Shown: piece after piece, positions 26,723 to 35,406 of the stretch
Position numbering within the stretch: the stretch's first letter is position 1
Layout of the letters: each line of letters starts with the position of its first letter
Source of the DNA: CAVSRC01 sp963798195
GTDB taxonomy: Bacteria > Pseudomonadota > Alphaproteobacteria > Rhizobiales > Kaistiaceae
Direction of reading: 5' to 3'
Assembly: GCA_963798195.1 (NCBI GenBank)
Contig: CAWCSF010000005.1
Span: 372,001 to 436,000, forward strand
DNA: 64,000 nucleotides
Program-made: the position numbers and the translations under genes
Notes under the pieces: model-generated
What the model was told of the DNA's origin: nothing
Seen by the model: only the letters and a program-made list of their open reading frames with translations
The model's database searches: none

Positions 26723-27709
26723 TCAATCGTACCGGATGCGTGGATCGAGCCACGCGAGCAGGATGTCGGAAATAAGCGTGCCGATGACCGTGAGGGTGCT
26801 GAGCAGCAGGATGAAACTGCCGGCAAGGTACATGTCCTGCGTGAGCAGCGAGCGCAGGAGCAGGGGACCGGAGGTCGGCAGGTTCAGCACGATCGCCGTT
26901 ACCGTCGCCCCGGAAACCAGTGACGGCAGGATCCAGCCGATGGTGGACACGAAGGGGTTCAGCGCCATGCGGATCGGATACTTCAGGATCACCTTCGCTT
27001 CCGGATGGCCCATGGCGCGCGCGGTCACGACATAGGGCTTGTTGAGCTCGTCGCCGAGATTGGCGCGCAGGATGCGGATCAGGCTGGCCGTGCCGGCCGT
27101 GCCGAGCACGATGATCGGAATCCAGAGGTGGGCGGCGAGATCGAGGACCCGCGCGACGCTCCACGGCGCGTTCTCGAATTCCGGCGAGAACAGGCCGCCT
27201 ACGCTCTGCCCGAAATATTTGAGCGCTGCGTACATGAAGACCAGCGCCAGCAGGAAGTTCGGGATCGCCAGCCCGATGAAGCCGATGAAGGTCACGAAGT
27301 AGGAACTGATCGCGTATTTGCGGATGGCGACGTAGATTCCGATCGGAAACGCGACCACCCAGATGAACACCAGCGTCGACAGCGAGAGGATCATCGTCAG
27401 TCCCATGCGGTCGCCGATCAGGGCGCTCACCGGCCGGTTCCATTCGAACGATTGGCCGAAATCGCCGTGCAGGACGATGTTGGAAATCCACTTCCAGTAC
27501 TGGATGTAGATCGGCTGGCCGAGACCGTATCGCTCGCGGATAGCGGCGACGGCGGAGTCGTCGATCGAGACGTTGTTGTCGCTGAGGCCGGCCAGCACCG
27601 TCGTCATGTAATCGCCGGGCGGCAGCTGAATGATGATGAAGGTGACGATCGAGATGACGATCAGAGTCGGCACCATGTAGAGGATGCGGCGAAGGATGAA
27701 GCCGAGCAT
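26723..27709 (-). CDS. ABC transporter permease, DppB/OppB-type
   Basis: 328 aa, six predicted helices. The first helix at residues 9-29 (RILYMVPTLIVISIVTFIII) is followed by the conserved periplasmic loop QLPPGDYMTTVLA and RERYGLGQPIYIQYWKWI typical of OppB-like permeases. The EAA loop is LRANLGDELNKPYVVTARAM with GHPEAKVILKYPIRMAL. It is 64 bases downstream of the binding-protein gene and upstream of the second permease, all in one minus-strand operon. Substrate is set by the binding protein. Confidence 0.93.
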   Translation of the reverse strand: MLGFILRRILYMVPTLIVISIVTFIIIQLPPGDYMTTVLAGLSDNNVSIDDSAVAAIRERYGLGQPIYIQYWKWISNIVLHGDFGQSFEWNRPVSALIGDRMGLTMILSLSTLVFIWVVAFPIGIYVAIRKYAISSYFVTFIGFIGLAIPNFLLALVFMYAALKYFGQSVGGLFSPEFENAPWSVARVLDLAAHLWIPIIVLGTAGTASLIRILRANLGDELNKPYVVTARAMGHPEAKVILKYPIRMALNPFVSTIGWILPSLVSGATVTAIVLNLPTSGPLLLRSLLTQDMYLAGSFILLLSTLTVIGTLISDILLAWLDPRIRYD

Positions 27710-27773
27710 CGTGGTGCCTCGTCGGTAGCCGTCTTCCCGCGGCCGATCGAGTCAGCCGCGGGAAGCATGGAGT

Positions 27774-29711
27774 CTACTGCTTGACGTACCAGGTGAACGT
27801 GTTGAGCGGCGCCGGGGTTGGATAGACCGCGGAGTCGATCATCGAAGGCGGAATATTACCCATCCGGTTCGTCGCTATCGCGTAGGTGCCGACGATGAGA
27901 TTGATGCCGATCACCCGGAATTCGTCCTTGGCGATGCGGAGGATCTCCGCAAAGATTTCATGCTGCTTCTTGGGGTCGGCGGTGACCAGGAACTGGTCGT
28001 AGAGCGCCAGCTGGTGCTTGACGACCTCGGGCGGCTCGATGCCCTTCGGGTCCTTCAGGTACCAGTAAGCCCACGGAATGCCGTACAGGGCATTCTCGTT
28101 GATCGGCACGTACATGCGCGAGTTGAGGATTTCCATGAGGCCGCCGGCGCCATTGTTGGATGCGGCGTCGAAGGTGTTGGAGCGCTGCCGTTCCTTGTAG
28201 AGGGCGGAGTTGATCGAGTTGATTTTCAGCTCGATGCCGATGTCCTTCCACTTCGGGGCGATAAGCTCGAGACCGTCGCTCTGGATCGGGTTGGTCGTAC
28301 GTACGTCGACCAGCACCGAAATGCGCTTACCGTCGGGCCCGAGTCGGTAGCCCTCGGAATCGCGCTTGTCGTAGCCGAGGCCGTCGAGAAGCGCGTTGGC
28401 CTTTTTCGGATCGTACTCGGTATAGCGCTTGGCCATCTCCTCGTCGAAGTAAGGAGACTCCTTGCGGGGTGCCAGGTTCCAGGGTTCGCCGAGGCCGGCA
28501 TAGAGAACGTCGATGATCTCCTGGCGATCGATGGCATACGACAGGGCGATGCGGAAATCCTTCTGATTGAAGATCTCGTGCTTCACCGGGTCGGTGACCT
28601 CGAGGTTCAGGTGGATCACCTGCGCCGCGCTGACATCGGGACTGAGATCGATGAAGTGATACTTGCCTGTCTCCTGGCCGTCGAAGAGCACTGGCTTGTC
28701 GGCAACCGTGAAAACCTGCGGCTCGTATACGAAGTCGATCTGGCCCTTGAGCGTGGAGAGCTTCAGCACCTCGGCATTGTTGAAGATGGGCACCCGCACG
28801 GTGTCGACGTAGGGAAGCTGGTTGCCCTCCGGGTCGACCTTGAAGAAGTACGGGTTGCGCTTGGCCACAACCTCATTGCTGGAGCCGTCATAGGCCGTGG
28901 TGACGACCCACGGATCGACCGTCGGCAGGTCCGGGTTTGTCCACGTCCCGATATTGTTGATCAGGTCGCCGCTGCCGACCTTCTGGTAGAAAAGCTCCAC
29001 CCATGTCGGGGTGCCGGCGGCCTTGACCAGCGCATCGATGCCGTCTGGATTGAATTTCTTGTGGAACTGCTTGGCATAGTGGGCCGGCGCGGAGATTTGC
29101 GTGCCGGTGAAGCCAGCGGCGAGCTGTTGCAGGAACAGGCCATAGGGCTTGTCAAACGTGAAGCTAAAGGTCTCGTCGTCGATCTTCTCGAAGGTCGCGG
29201 GCTTGCCGTCCTGAACCAATGCGCCCACCGGACCGCCTGGCGAGAGCTCCTTGTTGAGAGCGATCTCGTTGTACCAGAAGTCGTAATCGTCGGCGGTCAG
29301 GGGCTCGCCATCTGACCACTTCATCCCCTTGCGGAGATGGAAGGTGAACTTCGTGCCTTCCGTGTTGACGTCGATCGACTCGGCGATGTTCGGGATCCAT
29401 CCCGAGCCGTCCGCCGCCCAGCGCACCAGGCGCTCGTAGCCGATCTCACGCTGCAGCCAGCCATAACCGCGGTCGGTGCCGCCGAGAATGTGGAACGACA
29501 TTGTCCCGCCGTACTTGCCGATCTCGTCGTGCGGCTTCACCACGAGCGGATTTTCCGGCAGCCGCTGATCGACCGGCGGCAGCTTGCCGGCCTTCACTTG
29601 TTCGGCGAGTTGCGGCGCCTCCTGGAAGGCATAGGCCGGCACGGCGAACATCGCCAACGCGGCGACGCCGGCGAAACCAGCAATGCGAATACGGGATGCG
29701 AGTGTTGTCAC
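27774..29711 (-). CDS. ABC transporter substrate-binding protein, family 5
   Basis: 645-aa periplasmic binding protein of the Opp/Dpp (SBP_bac_5) family, longer than the usual 500-550 aa. Signal peptide from VTTLASRIRIAGFAGVAALA, cleavage after AYA near residue 28. SBP_bac_5 marks are FHLRKGMKWSDGEPLTADDY and later DFRIALSYAIDRQEIIDVLY. GTG at 29711 is preferred, with GGGGAGGAACG 5-8 bases upstream; upstream in-frame ATG codons to 29819 are outside the signal peptide. Large members of this family in Alphaproteobacteria often import oligosaccharides or glycosides rather than peptides. Next to an aldo/keto reductase, a LacI regulator and a glycosidase, a sugar ligand is more likely. Confidence 0.9.
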   Translation of the reverse strand: MTTLASRIRIAGFAGVAALAMFAVPAYAFQEAPQLAEQVKAGKLPPVDQRLPENPLVVKPHDEIGKYGGTMSFHILGGTDRGYGWLQREIGYERLVRWAADGSGWIPNIAESIDVNTEGTKFTFHLRKGMKWSDGEPLTADDYDFWYNEIALNKELSPGGPVGALVQDGKPATFEKIDDETFSFTFDKPYGLFLQQLAAGFTGTQISAPAHYAKQFHKKFNPDGIDALVKAAGTPTWVELFYQKVGSGDLINNIGTWTNPDLPTVDPWVVTTAYDGSSNEVVAKRNPYFFKVDPEGNQLPYVDTVRVPIFNNAEVLKLSTLKGQIDFVYEPQVFTVADKPVLFDGQETGKYHFIDLSPDVSAAQVIHLNLEVTDPVKHEIFNQKDFRIALSYAIDRQEIIDVLYAGLGEPWNLAPRKESPYFDEEMAKRYTEYDPKKANALLDGLGYDKRDSEGYRLGPDGKRISVLVDVRTTNPIQSDGLELIAPKWKDIGIELKINSINSALYKERQRSNTFDAASNNGAGGLMEILNSRMYVPINENALYGIPWAYWYLKDPKGIEPPEVVKHQLALYDQFLVTADPKKQHEIFAEILRIAKDEFRVIGINLIVGTYAIATNRMGNIPPSMIDSAVYPTPAPLNTFTWYVKQ

Positions 29712-29865
29712 TGTCGTTCCTCCCCAGAACGTTTCTTGTTTTGTGTGCGCGCCGTTCGTCCGGCGTCTTCTTGTCAGTTCGTTGCCGTCGAGCGTCTCAT
29801 AGAAGGCTGTATGGCGCAAGTTGAATTAGGCTATTCCGTCCATTGTTGCGGCTAGTTGCGCGCTG

Positions 29866-30279
29866 TTAGGTCTTGAAAATCGTCCCTGGCTTCAGGAAGG
29901 CGATCCGCCATCCGCCGGCTTCCCGGCGAAACTGGAAGGCGAGATCGCCGAGCGACTGTATCGCCGGCATGGGCGCTGTCCCGTCACCGCCGAGCGCGCC
30001 GCGGAGGGGCATGAAGTAGGCCGTGCCGACGGCCTCGTCGGCGTCGAGGACGTTGACGACGACGTTCGTCACCACGTGGCGGCTCACCTGATCCGCCGGG
30101 CGCTTGTCGAGGGCCGCACGGATCGCCGCACGGCCGACGGTGGGCTTGCCGCCGCGCACCCAGGTGGCGTCGTCGGTGAACAGCGCCGCGGTCTCGTCGT
30201 ATTTGCCGAGATCCATCAGCGTGTAGCAGGCGGTCGCGAGCCGTGCGCAGGCACGCTCGGCGGCATCCGTATCGGTCAT
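29866..30279 (-). CDS. SnoaL/NTF2-like small protein
   Basis: 137 aa, a cone-shaped alpha+beta NTF2-like fold: ACYTLMDLGKYDETAALFTD is the first helix pair, DATWVRGGKPTVGRAAIRAA follows, and HVVTNVVVNVLDADEAVGTA with FQFRREAGGWRIAFLKPG are the sheet strands. These proteins act as isomerases, dehydratases or small-molecule binding domains. It lies between the hydroxyacid dehydrogenase (30 bases upstream) and the binding protein (154 bases downstream), so it is probably part of the same pathway. No catalytic assignment is possible from sequence alone. Confidence 0.75.
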   Translation of the reverse strand: MTDTDAAERACARLATACYTLMDLGKYDETAALFTDDATWVRGGKPTVGRAAIRAALDKRPADQVSRHVVTNVVVNVLDADEAVGTAYFMPLRGALGGDGTAPMPAIQSLGDLAFQFRREAGGWRIAFLKPGTIFKT

Positions 30280-30309
30280 GTCATTGCCTCCCCAATCCGG
30301 CGCCGGGCC

Positions 30310-31269
30310 TTAGTAGCCGTGCACCTTGTCGACGATGTTCACGAGCGGCTCGCCGTTGACGTAGCGGCGCAGGTTGTCCGCGAAGATGCGATAGCCGCGC
30401 ACCGCCGTCGCCTTGGTGGTGGCGCCGTTGTGCGGTGTGATGATGACGTTGGGCAGGTCCCAGAACGGGCTGTCGGCGGGAAGCGGCTCGACAAGGTGCG
30501 CATCGAGCCCGGCGCCGGCGATCCAGTCCTCCTTGAGGGCCTTGTAGAGGGCGGCGTCGTCGGCCAGCCCGCCCCGCGAAAAACACACGTAATAGGCCGT
30601 TTTCTTCATGGCCCGGAACTGCGCCTCGCCGATCATGTTCTCGGTTTCCGGGGTCAGCGGCGCGGTCACCACGACGAAGTCGGATTCGGCCATGAAATCG
30701 TTGATCTGGTCGTGCCGGTACATGTGGTCGAAATTCGGCGTCGCCACGTCCTGCCGGCGCAAACCGACGACCCGCATGTGGAAGGCCTTGGCCTTGATGG
30801 CGAGGTCGGCGCCCGAATAGCCGGCGCCGACGATGCCGCAGGTGAGGCCGTTCAGTTCGCCGTGGGTGAAGCGCTCCCACTTGTGCTGGCGGTGGGACTC
30901 GATCCACCGCATGGCGCCGCGATTGAGCATCAGCATCAGCATCATGGCGTGCTCGGCCAGCGGGATCGCGCCATTGCCCTTGCTGCAGGTCAGCACGACC
31001 GGGCTTTTGACCATGTCCGGGAAGAGCTGCTTGTCCGGCCCGGCCGCCCAGCTGTGGATCCACTTCAGCCGCGCCGCCTTGGGCAGCGCCGCTTCGGACA
31101 CGGCCCCCGTGACGATGTCGGCCTCGGCAATATCCGGCTCCATCTCGGCCGGCTTGGAGAACACGCGGAATTTGGCCTTCGGCGCAATGCCCGAGAGCTC
31201 CTTCAGGCGGGTCTCGTCGATATCCCCGGCCAGGAAGACGGTCAGTCCTTCGCCGCCATTGCCGCTCAT
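30310..31269 (-). CDS. D-2-hydroxyacid dehydrogenase (NAD-dependent)
   Basis: 319 aa of the D-isomer 2-hydroxyacid dehydrogenase family. The nucleotide motif GIVGAGYSGADLAIKAKAFH is near residue 145, the substrate Arg lies in YYVCFSRGGLADDAAL, and the catalytic His in NVIITPHNGATTKAT. The usual Glu lies in the DWIAGAGLDAHLVEPLP region. It interconverts 2-hydroxy and 2-keto acids in the cytoplasm. It is the first gene of the minus-strand set leading into the family-5 importer and is divergent from the LacI gene across 164 bases that hold a direct repeat. Specificity unknown (glyoxylate/hydroxypyruvate or sugar-derived keto acids possible). Confidence 0.87.
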   Translation of the reverse strand: MSGNGGEGLTVFLAGDIDETRLKELSGIAPKAKFRVFSKPAEMEPDIAEADIVTGAVSEAALPKAARLKWIHSWAAGPDKQLFPDMVKSPVVLTCSKGNGAIPLAEHAMMLMLMLNRGAMRWIESHRQHKWERFTHGELNGLTCGIVGAGYSGADLAIKAKAFHMRVVGLRRQDVATPNFDHMYRHDQINDFMAESDFVVVTAPLTPETENMIGEAQFRAMKKTAYYVCFSRGGLADDAALYKALKEDWIAGAGLDAHLVEPLPADSPFWDLPNVIITPHNGATTKATAVRGYRIFADNLRRYVNGEPLVNIVDKVHGY

Positions 31270-31327
31270 TTTCGTTTCTCCCCGTCGTTCGGATTGTTTC
31301 GCCCATCAATGCACGGAGAGGCCGCCA

Positions 31328-31363
31328 GGCGCAACTATCGTTGAGCCTTGCGGGCGCAACTAT
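31328..31363. promoter_or_regulatory. Direct repeat GGCGCAACTAT, candidate LacI operator pair
   Basis: GGCGCAACTAT occurs at 31328-31338 and again at 31353-31363, 25 bases apart, in the gap between the divergent hydroxyacid dehydrogenase and LacI genes. The first copy extends to an imperfect inverted repeat, GGCGCAAC-TATC-GTTGAGCC (31328-31347, one mismatch). The second copy is a poorer inverted repeat. Placement suits a site for the adjacent LacI protein, but the centre is not the usual CG. Confidence 0.4.
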
Positions 31364-31433
31364 TGACGCGTGTCGTGCGAGCTTGCATGATCCGGGGAAC
31401 AGGTTCCCGCGCGGAACGCCAACCGGATGCGCC

Positions 31434-32489
31434 ATGAAGCGGGTCACCCTCGATCACCTCTCGGCTCACCTGAACCTGTCGAAATTCTCGGTTTCACGGG
31501 CTCTCTCGGGCAAGGCCGGCGTGAGCGACCGCACGCGCCAGCAGGTCTTCGATGCGGCGCGCGAACTCGGCTACGACCATCCGTCGATCGAAAGCTCCGA
31601 CGCGCCGGGCGGACGGCGGCTGAAGCTGCTGATCCCCAGCATCGACGCCGTCTCGAGCCTGTTCTGGGGTGAAGTCGTCGCCGGCGCCGAAGCCGAGGCG
31701 CGGCGCATGGGCTACGAACTGTCCACCCACCTGCTCAGCGACGGCCACGGCGAGCCGCCCGTGCTGCGCGGCATACGCGGCCTGATCGTTGCCGGCCGCC
31801 GCTCGCGCGGATTGAGCGAACCGTACTTCAACGTCGGCCTGCCGGTGACCCTGATCGGCCATCCGACGCCGTTCGAGCAGATCGACTCGGTGCGCGCGTC
31901 GAGCTGGAGCAGCGGTTTCCTCATCGGCCGGCATCTCGCCGAACTCGGCCACCGCCACGTCGCCTACTTCAGCGACGCCCCTGACGACCGTGCCCGCCAG
32001 GAACGCCTGCGCGGACTGCGCGATGCGATGACGCCGGTCGAAGGCGCGACGGTGACCGCCTACGAGTACGAACCGGGAAGCAGCACCGACGGCGTCTTCG
32101 CCCGCTGCTTCGCCGCCGAGAATCTTCCGACGGCCCTGTTCGGCGCCACCGACCTTGTCGCCATGACACTCGCCTGGGGACTGAACGCGGTCGGGCTCAA
32201 GATCCCGCAGCACATCTCGGTCGCCGGCTGCAACGACAGCGCGGTCGCCAGCCATGTCGGCCTGAAGCTCACCACGATCCGCAGCCCGATGCACAGGGTC
32301 GGCGCTGCCGCGATCCAGATGATGGACTGGCGGCTGGAGCACGCGGCGCCGGACGAGCCGGCGCGGCAGCTTCTCCTCCAGCAGCAATTCGTGCAGCGCG
32401 AGAGCACCGACGCGCCGCACCCGGCGGCGCTGCAGCGCGCCCTCGCCTCGCTCGAGGCGGCGCGCTTCGCCCACGCCGACCAGGAATAG
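31434..32489 (+). CDS. LacI-family transcriptional regulator
   Basis: 351 aa. The N-terminal helix-turn-helix is VTLDHLSAHLNLSKFSVSRA with the hinge region GVSDRTRQQVFDAARELGYD, followed by a periplasmic-binding-protein-like sugar-sensor domain (LKLLIPSIDAVSSLFWGEVV, IAGRRSRG-type strand, HRHVAYFSDAPDDRARQERL, NLPTALFGATDLVAMTLAWG, SVAGCNDSAVASHVGLKLTT). The HTH is slightly unusual in having Leu where most LacI proteins have Ala after the turn. Start at ATG 31434; an upstream frame lacks homology. It is divergent from the importer operon and 82 bases upstream of the GHL6 glycosidase gene, so it probably controls one or both in response to a sugar. Confidence 0.9.
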   Translation: MKRVTLDHLSAHLNLSKFSVSRALSGKAGVSDRTRQQVFDAARELGYDHPSIESSDAPGGRRLKLLIPSIDAVSSLFWGEVVAGAEAEARRMGYELSTHLLSDGHGEPPVLRGIRGLIVAGRRSRGLSEPYFNVGLPVTLIGHPTPFEQIDSVRASSWSSGFLIGRHLAELGHRHVAYFSDAPDDRARQERLRGLRDAMTPVEGATVTAYEYEPGSSTDGVFARCFAAENLPTALFGATDLVAMTLAWGLNAVGLKIPQHISVAGCNDSAVASHVGLKLTTIRSPMHRVGAAAIQMMDWRLEHAAPDEPARQLLLQQQFVQRESTDAPHPAALQRALASLEAARFAHADQE

Positions 32490-32571
32490 CACTGCCGCAT
32501 TCAGTCGAGCCGGTTTCGGTCCCCGATCCGGGCTCCAAGACAAAAGAAGAAGAACGAGGGAGGAACGGACG

Positions 32572-34650
32572 ATGGATGCTGTCCAGTCAGTGGCAGGTGC
32601 GGCGGGTACGGACGCCTGGTGGCAGCGCCCGTTCCGCATGGTGCAGACCAACCTGCGCCTGACCGACGCCGCGCTCGATCCGAAGCGGCTGGCGCGCCAG
32701 ACGAAGGAGTTCGGCGCCAACATCCTCCTCTTCAACATCGGCGGCATCTACGCGTGGTATCCGACCGACCTGCCACTGCATGCGAAGAACCCGTTCCTCA
32801 AGGGCGACATCCTGCGTGAGATCCTCGACGCGGCCCACGCCGAGGGCATCAAGCTGATCGGCCGCTTCGACATGTCGAAGGCGACCGAGACCGCCTACAA
32901 GGCGCACCCGGACTGGTTCATCCACAACATCCGCGGCGAGCCGCTGGTCTATAACGGCACCTACCAGGCCTGCGTGAACAGCGGCTGGTATCAGGGCTAC
33001 GCCCACGACATCCTGCGCGAGGCGCTCGGCCGTTACGAGGTCGACGGCCTGTTCTTCAACATGTTCGGCTATCGCTCGACCAACTACAGCGGCGAGTATC
33101 ACGGCATTTGCGTCTGCGACCATTGCCGCAAGCGCTTCCGCGAGATGTACGGGCGCGAACTGCCCGAGCAGGAGAATTTCAAGGATCCGTCCTACCGCGA
33201 CTACATCGAGTTCAAGGATCGCACCTCGCTCGAACTCGCCGACGACATCTACAAGACGATCAAGGCGACACGGCCAGAAGTGGTCGTCACCGGCCGCCGT
33301 CAGACCTGCGACGTGATCCGCATGGAGGTGCAGCGCGCCGTCGACCGGCCGCAGCCGGAATGGGCCTATCAGGCCGGCGAGCAGGCGCGCTGGGCCTCCG
33401 CCTATGGGCGCGGGAAGGTGTTCGCCAGCACCTCGACCAACTTCCTCGATTTTGCCTGGCGCTACGTGTCGGAAACCGGCGCCTATCACGTGCTGCGCTT
33501 CGCCCAGCAGCTCGCGAGCGGCGCCGCGCTCGACTACTACCTGCTCGGCACCTTCGATCAGGAGGACAAGAAGCCCTTCCCGGCCATCGAGGCGCTCTAC
33601 AAATGGCACGCGAAGAACGAGGCGCATTATGTCGGCCTGAAGCCGGCGGCGCGCATCGGCCTCTGGTACTCGCAGGCGAATGCCGACTTCGGCGGCGCGA
33701 CGAAGACGGGCAAGATCGGCAACGCGTGCTTCCGCGGCGCCTATCGCATGCTCGCCGAAGCCCGCCTGCCCTTCGATTTCATCTCCGACGAGCGCGCCGA
33801 AGACTCTGATTTCTCCGACACGCTCAACCGCTACGACGCGATCTTCCTGGCCAACATTTCCTGCCTGGGCGATACCGCGGCGGCGGCGCTCGACGCCTGG
33901 GTAGAGCGCGGCGGTACCCTGATCGCGACCGGCGAGACCGGCGCCTACGATCATCGCGGAACGGCGCGCGACACGCTCGCGCTGGCCTCCCTGCCCGTCT
34001 CGAAAATCACCGACGCGAAGAACGCCATGCGCGGCGCATACTTCCGCGTCGCACCCGGCGAGGTCGATTTCTCGCCAACCGAGCTGATGTATCTCGACGG
34101 CTGGTATTTCGAGGCAAGCGCCAAGGCCGGCGCCGAGCGCCGCCTGACGCTGCTGCCGACGCAGCGCTTCGGGCCGCCGGAGCTTTGCTATCTCGAGGGC
34201 GAGACCACGCTGCCTGGCGTGTTCATCGGCAAGCACGGCAAGGGCACCGCCGTCTACATTCCGTGGCTGCCCGAGTGGCACTACTACCGCGACAGCGTGC
34301 CCGACGAGCGCGAGTTCGTCGTCGACTTCATCCGCCGCCATGCGCCGAAGCCGATGGTCGCCCTTGCCGGCACCGGGCCGGTCGAGGTGACGGTGCAGGA
34401 GCAGCCATCGACGGGCCGCCTGCTGATCCACCTCGTCAACTTCGCCGGCCAGCGCAACAACCTCTACGAGGACCCGGCCGAGCTGCACGGGCTGCGGCTG
34501 GGAATCCGCGAGGAGGTCAAGGGATCGCTGCGCGCGCTCGTTGCCGAAAAGGACCTCGCGCCCGCCGGCAAGGCGGACGCCGATGGCTACCGCTGGGTCG
34601 ACCTGCCGCCGCTCGGTTCGTTCGAGGCGATCTCGGTGTCGCGCGGCTGA
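32572..34650 (+). CDS. GHL6-type putative glycoside hydrolase
   Basis: 692 aa with GAGGGAGGAACGG just before the ATG. The N-terminal domain (about residues 20-370) is a TIM barrel of the hypothetical glycosyl hydrolase 6 kind: FNIGGIYAWYPTDLPLHAKN, AEGIKLIGRFDMSKATE, DWFIHNIRGEPLVYNGTYQA, YEVDGLFFNMFGYRSTNYSG, then CVCDHCRKRFREMYGRELP. Residues about 380-600 resemble a glutamine-amidotransferase-like, trimerisation-type domain (YDAIFLANISCLGDTAAAAL, WVERGGTLIATGETGAYDHR). There is no signal peptide, so it acts on an imported sugar. Activity and substrate of this family are largely untested; gene context (LacI upstream, family-5 importer divergent) supports oligosaccharide degradation. Confidence 0.75.
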   Translation: MDAVQSVAGAAGTDAWWQRPFRMVQTNLRLTDAALDPKRLARQTKEFGANILLFNIGGIYAWYPTDLPLHAKNPFLKGDILREILDAAHAEGIKLIGRFDMSKATETAYKAHPDWFIHNIRGEPLVYNGTYQACVNSGWYQGYAHDILREALGRYEVDGLFFNMFGYRSTNYSGEYHGICVCDHCRKRFREMYGRELPEQENFKDPSYRDYIEFKDRTSLELADDIYKTIKATRPEVVVTGRRQTCDVIRMEVQRAVDRPQPEWAYQAGEQARWASAYGRGKVFASTSTNFLDFAWRYVSETGAYHVLRFAQQLASGAALDYYLLGTFDQEDKKPFPAIEALYKWHAKNEAHYVGLKPAARIGLWYSQANADFGGATKTGKIGNACFRGAYRMLAEARLPFDFISDERAEDSDFSDTLNRYDAIFLANISCLGDTAAAALDAWVERGGTLIATGETGAYDHRGTARDTLALASLPVSKITDAKNAMRGAYFRVAPGEVDFSPTELMYLDGWYFEASAKAGAERRLTLLPTQRFGPPELCYLEGETTLPGVFIGKHGKGTAVYIPWLPEWHYYRDSVPDEREFVVDFIRRHAPKPMVALAGTGPVEVTVQEQPSTGRLLIHLVNFAGQRNNLYEDPAELHGLRLGIREEVKGSLRALVAEKDLAPAGKADADGYRWVDLPPLGSFEAISVSRG

Positions 34651-34663
34651 TCGAAGCCGGCGA

Positions 34664-35359
34664 CTAGATCGGCGCCCACAATCCGTCCGGGGTGCGTGCC
34701 AGCGTCGGCGTGTGCATGACGCCCCGCACGCGCTCCGGCCAATTCGGCGCGAACGCCGCGAGCTTGTCGCGCCAGCGATCGGTCTGGAGCATCGCCGCAC
34801 CAATTACGATGGGCGCGACATCGATGGCGGCAAGCAGTTGCAGCCCGGCGAGCATGGATGTGCCGCTGCTGATGACGTCATCGACAAGGGCGACGCGCGC
34901 GCCTTGAAGCAACGGCAGCATGCGCGGATCGACGTGCAGCCGCTTCTGCTGGCCGGGCGTCGTGATGGACGAGAGCGGCACCGACAATTCGTCGAGATAC
35001 CAGAACTTCCGCGAGGTCCCCAGCGGCACATAGCGACTGTGGGCGAGATGGCGCGCCACCGAAGCCGCGAGCGTCAGGCCCAGCGTCGGCAGGCCGACGA
35101 CGATGTCCGGCTCCAGTGGCGCGAGGCGCGCGGCAAGGTCCGCAGCCAGCGCTTCCTGCACCGCGAAGCTGGCCTGATTGATGATCAGCGAGGCGACCGC
35201 ATGGTGGCTGTGCGGCAGTTGGCGGATGGGCAGCACCAGTTGCCGCCCGTCCGCCAGGGTGGCCGGATAGAACTCGGCAAATCCGCCGTCGACGCGATGG
35301 CTCCCGGCGGGCAGGATCTCCTGCCAGAAATCATGCGGCTTGAAATTGTCCGGCTTCAT
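34664..35359 (-). CDS. Type I phosphoribosyltransferase-like protein
   Basis: 231 aa with the PRPP-binding motif ARVALVDDVISSGTSMLAGL (residues about 150-169) and the strand PDIVVGLPTLGLTLAASVAR that forms the pyrophosphate loop. The N-terminal FYPATLADGRQLVLPIRQLP is not that of classical Apt or PyrE, so the acceptor base is uncertain. It is divergent from the M20 hydrolase across 47 bases and convergent with GHL6 (13 bases between stops). The nearby nucleoside hydrolase and adenine deaminase suggest a purine acceptor (guanine, hypoxanthine or adenine), but the separate strand and unit weaken this link. Confidence 0.8.
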   Translation of the reverse strand: MKPDNFKPHDFWQEILPAGSHRVDGGFAEFYPATLADGRQLVLPIRQLPHSHHAVASLIINQASFAVQEALAADLAARLAPLEPDIVVGLPTLGLTLAASVARHLAHSRYVPLGTSRKFWYLDELSVPLSSITTPGQQKRLHVDPRMLPLLQGARVALVDDVISSGTSMLAGLQLLAAIDVAPIVIGAAMLQTDRWRDKLAAFAPNWPERVRGVMHTPTLARTPDGLWAPI

Positions 35360-35406
35360 GGTCTTTGTGGTTCGAGACGCGAAAGGGACGGGGAACGGGC
35401 CGCCGC

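Noticed and set aside
27774..29711. Calling the family-5 system a dipeptide transporter (dppABCDF)
   Set aside because: Family membership does not give peptide specificity and the neighbouring genes point to a sugar, so gene symbols were withheld.
32587..34803. 738-aa open frame opposite the GHL6 gene
   Set aside because: Antisense shadow with no ribosome site or similarity; the opposite strand has full motifs and a strong ribosome site.
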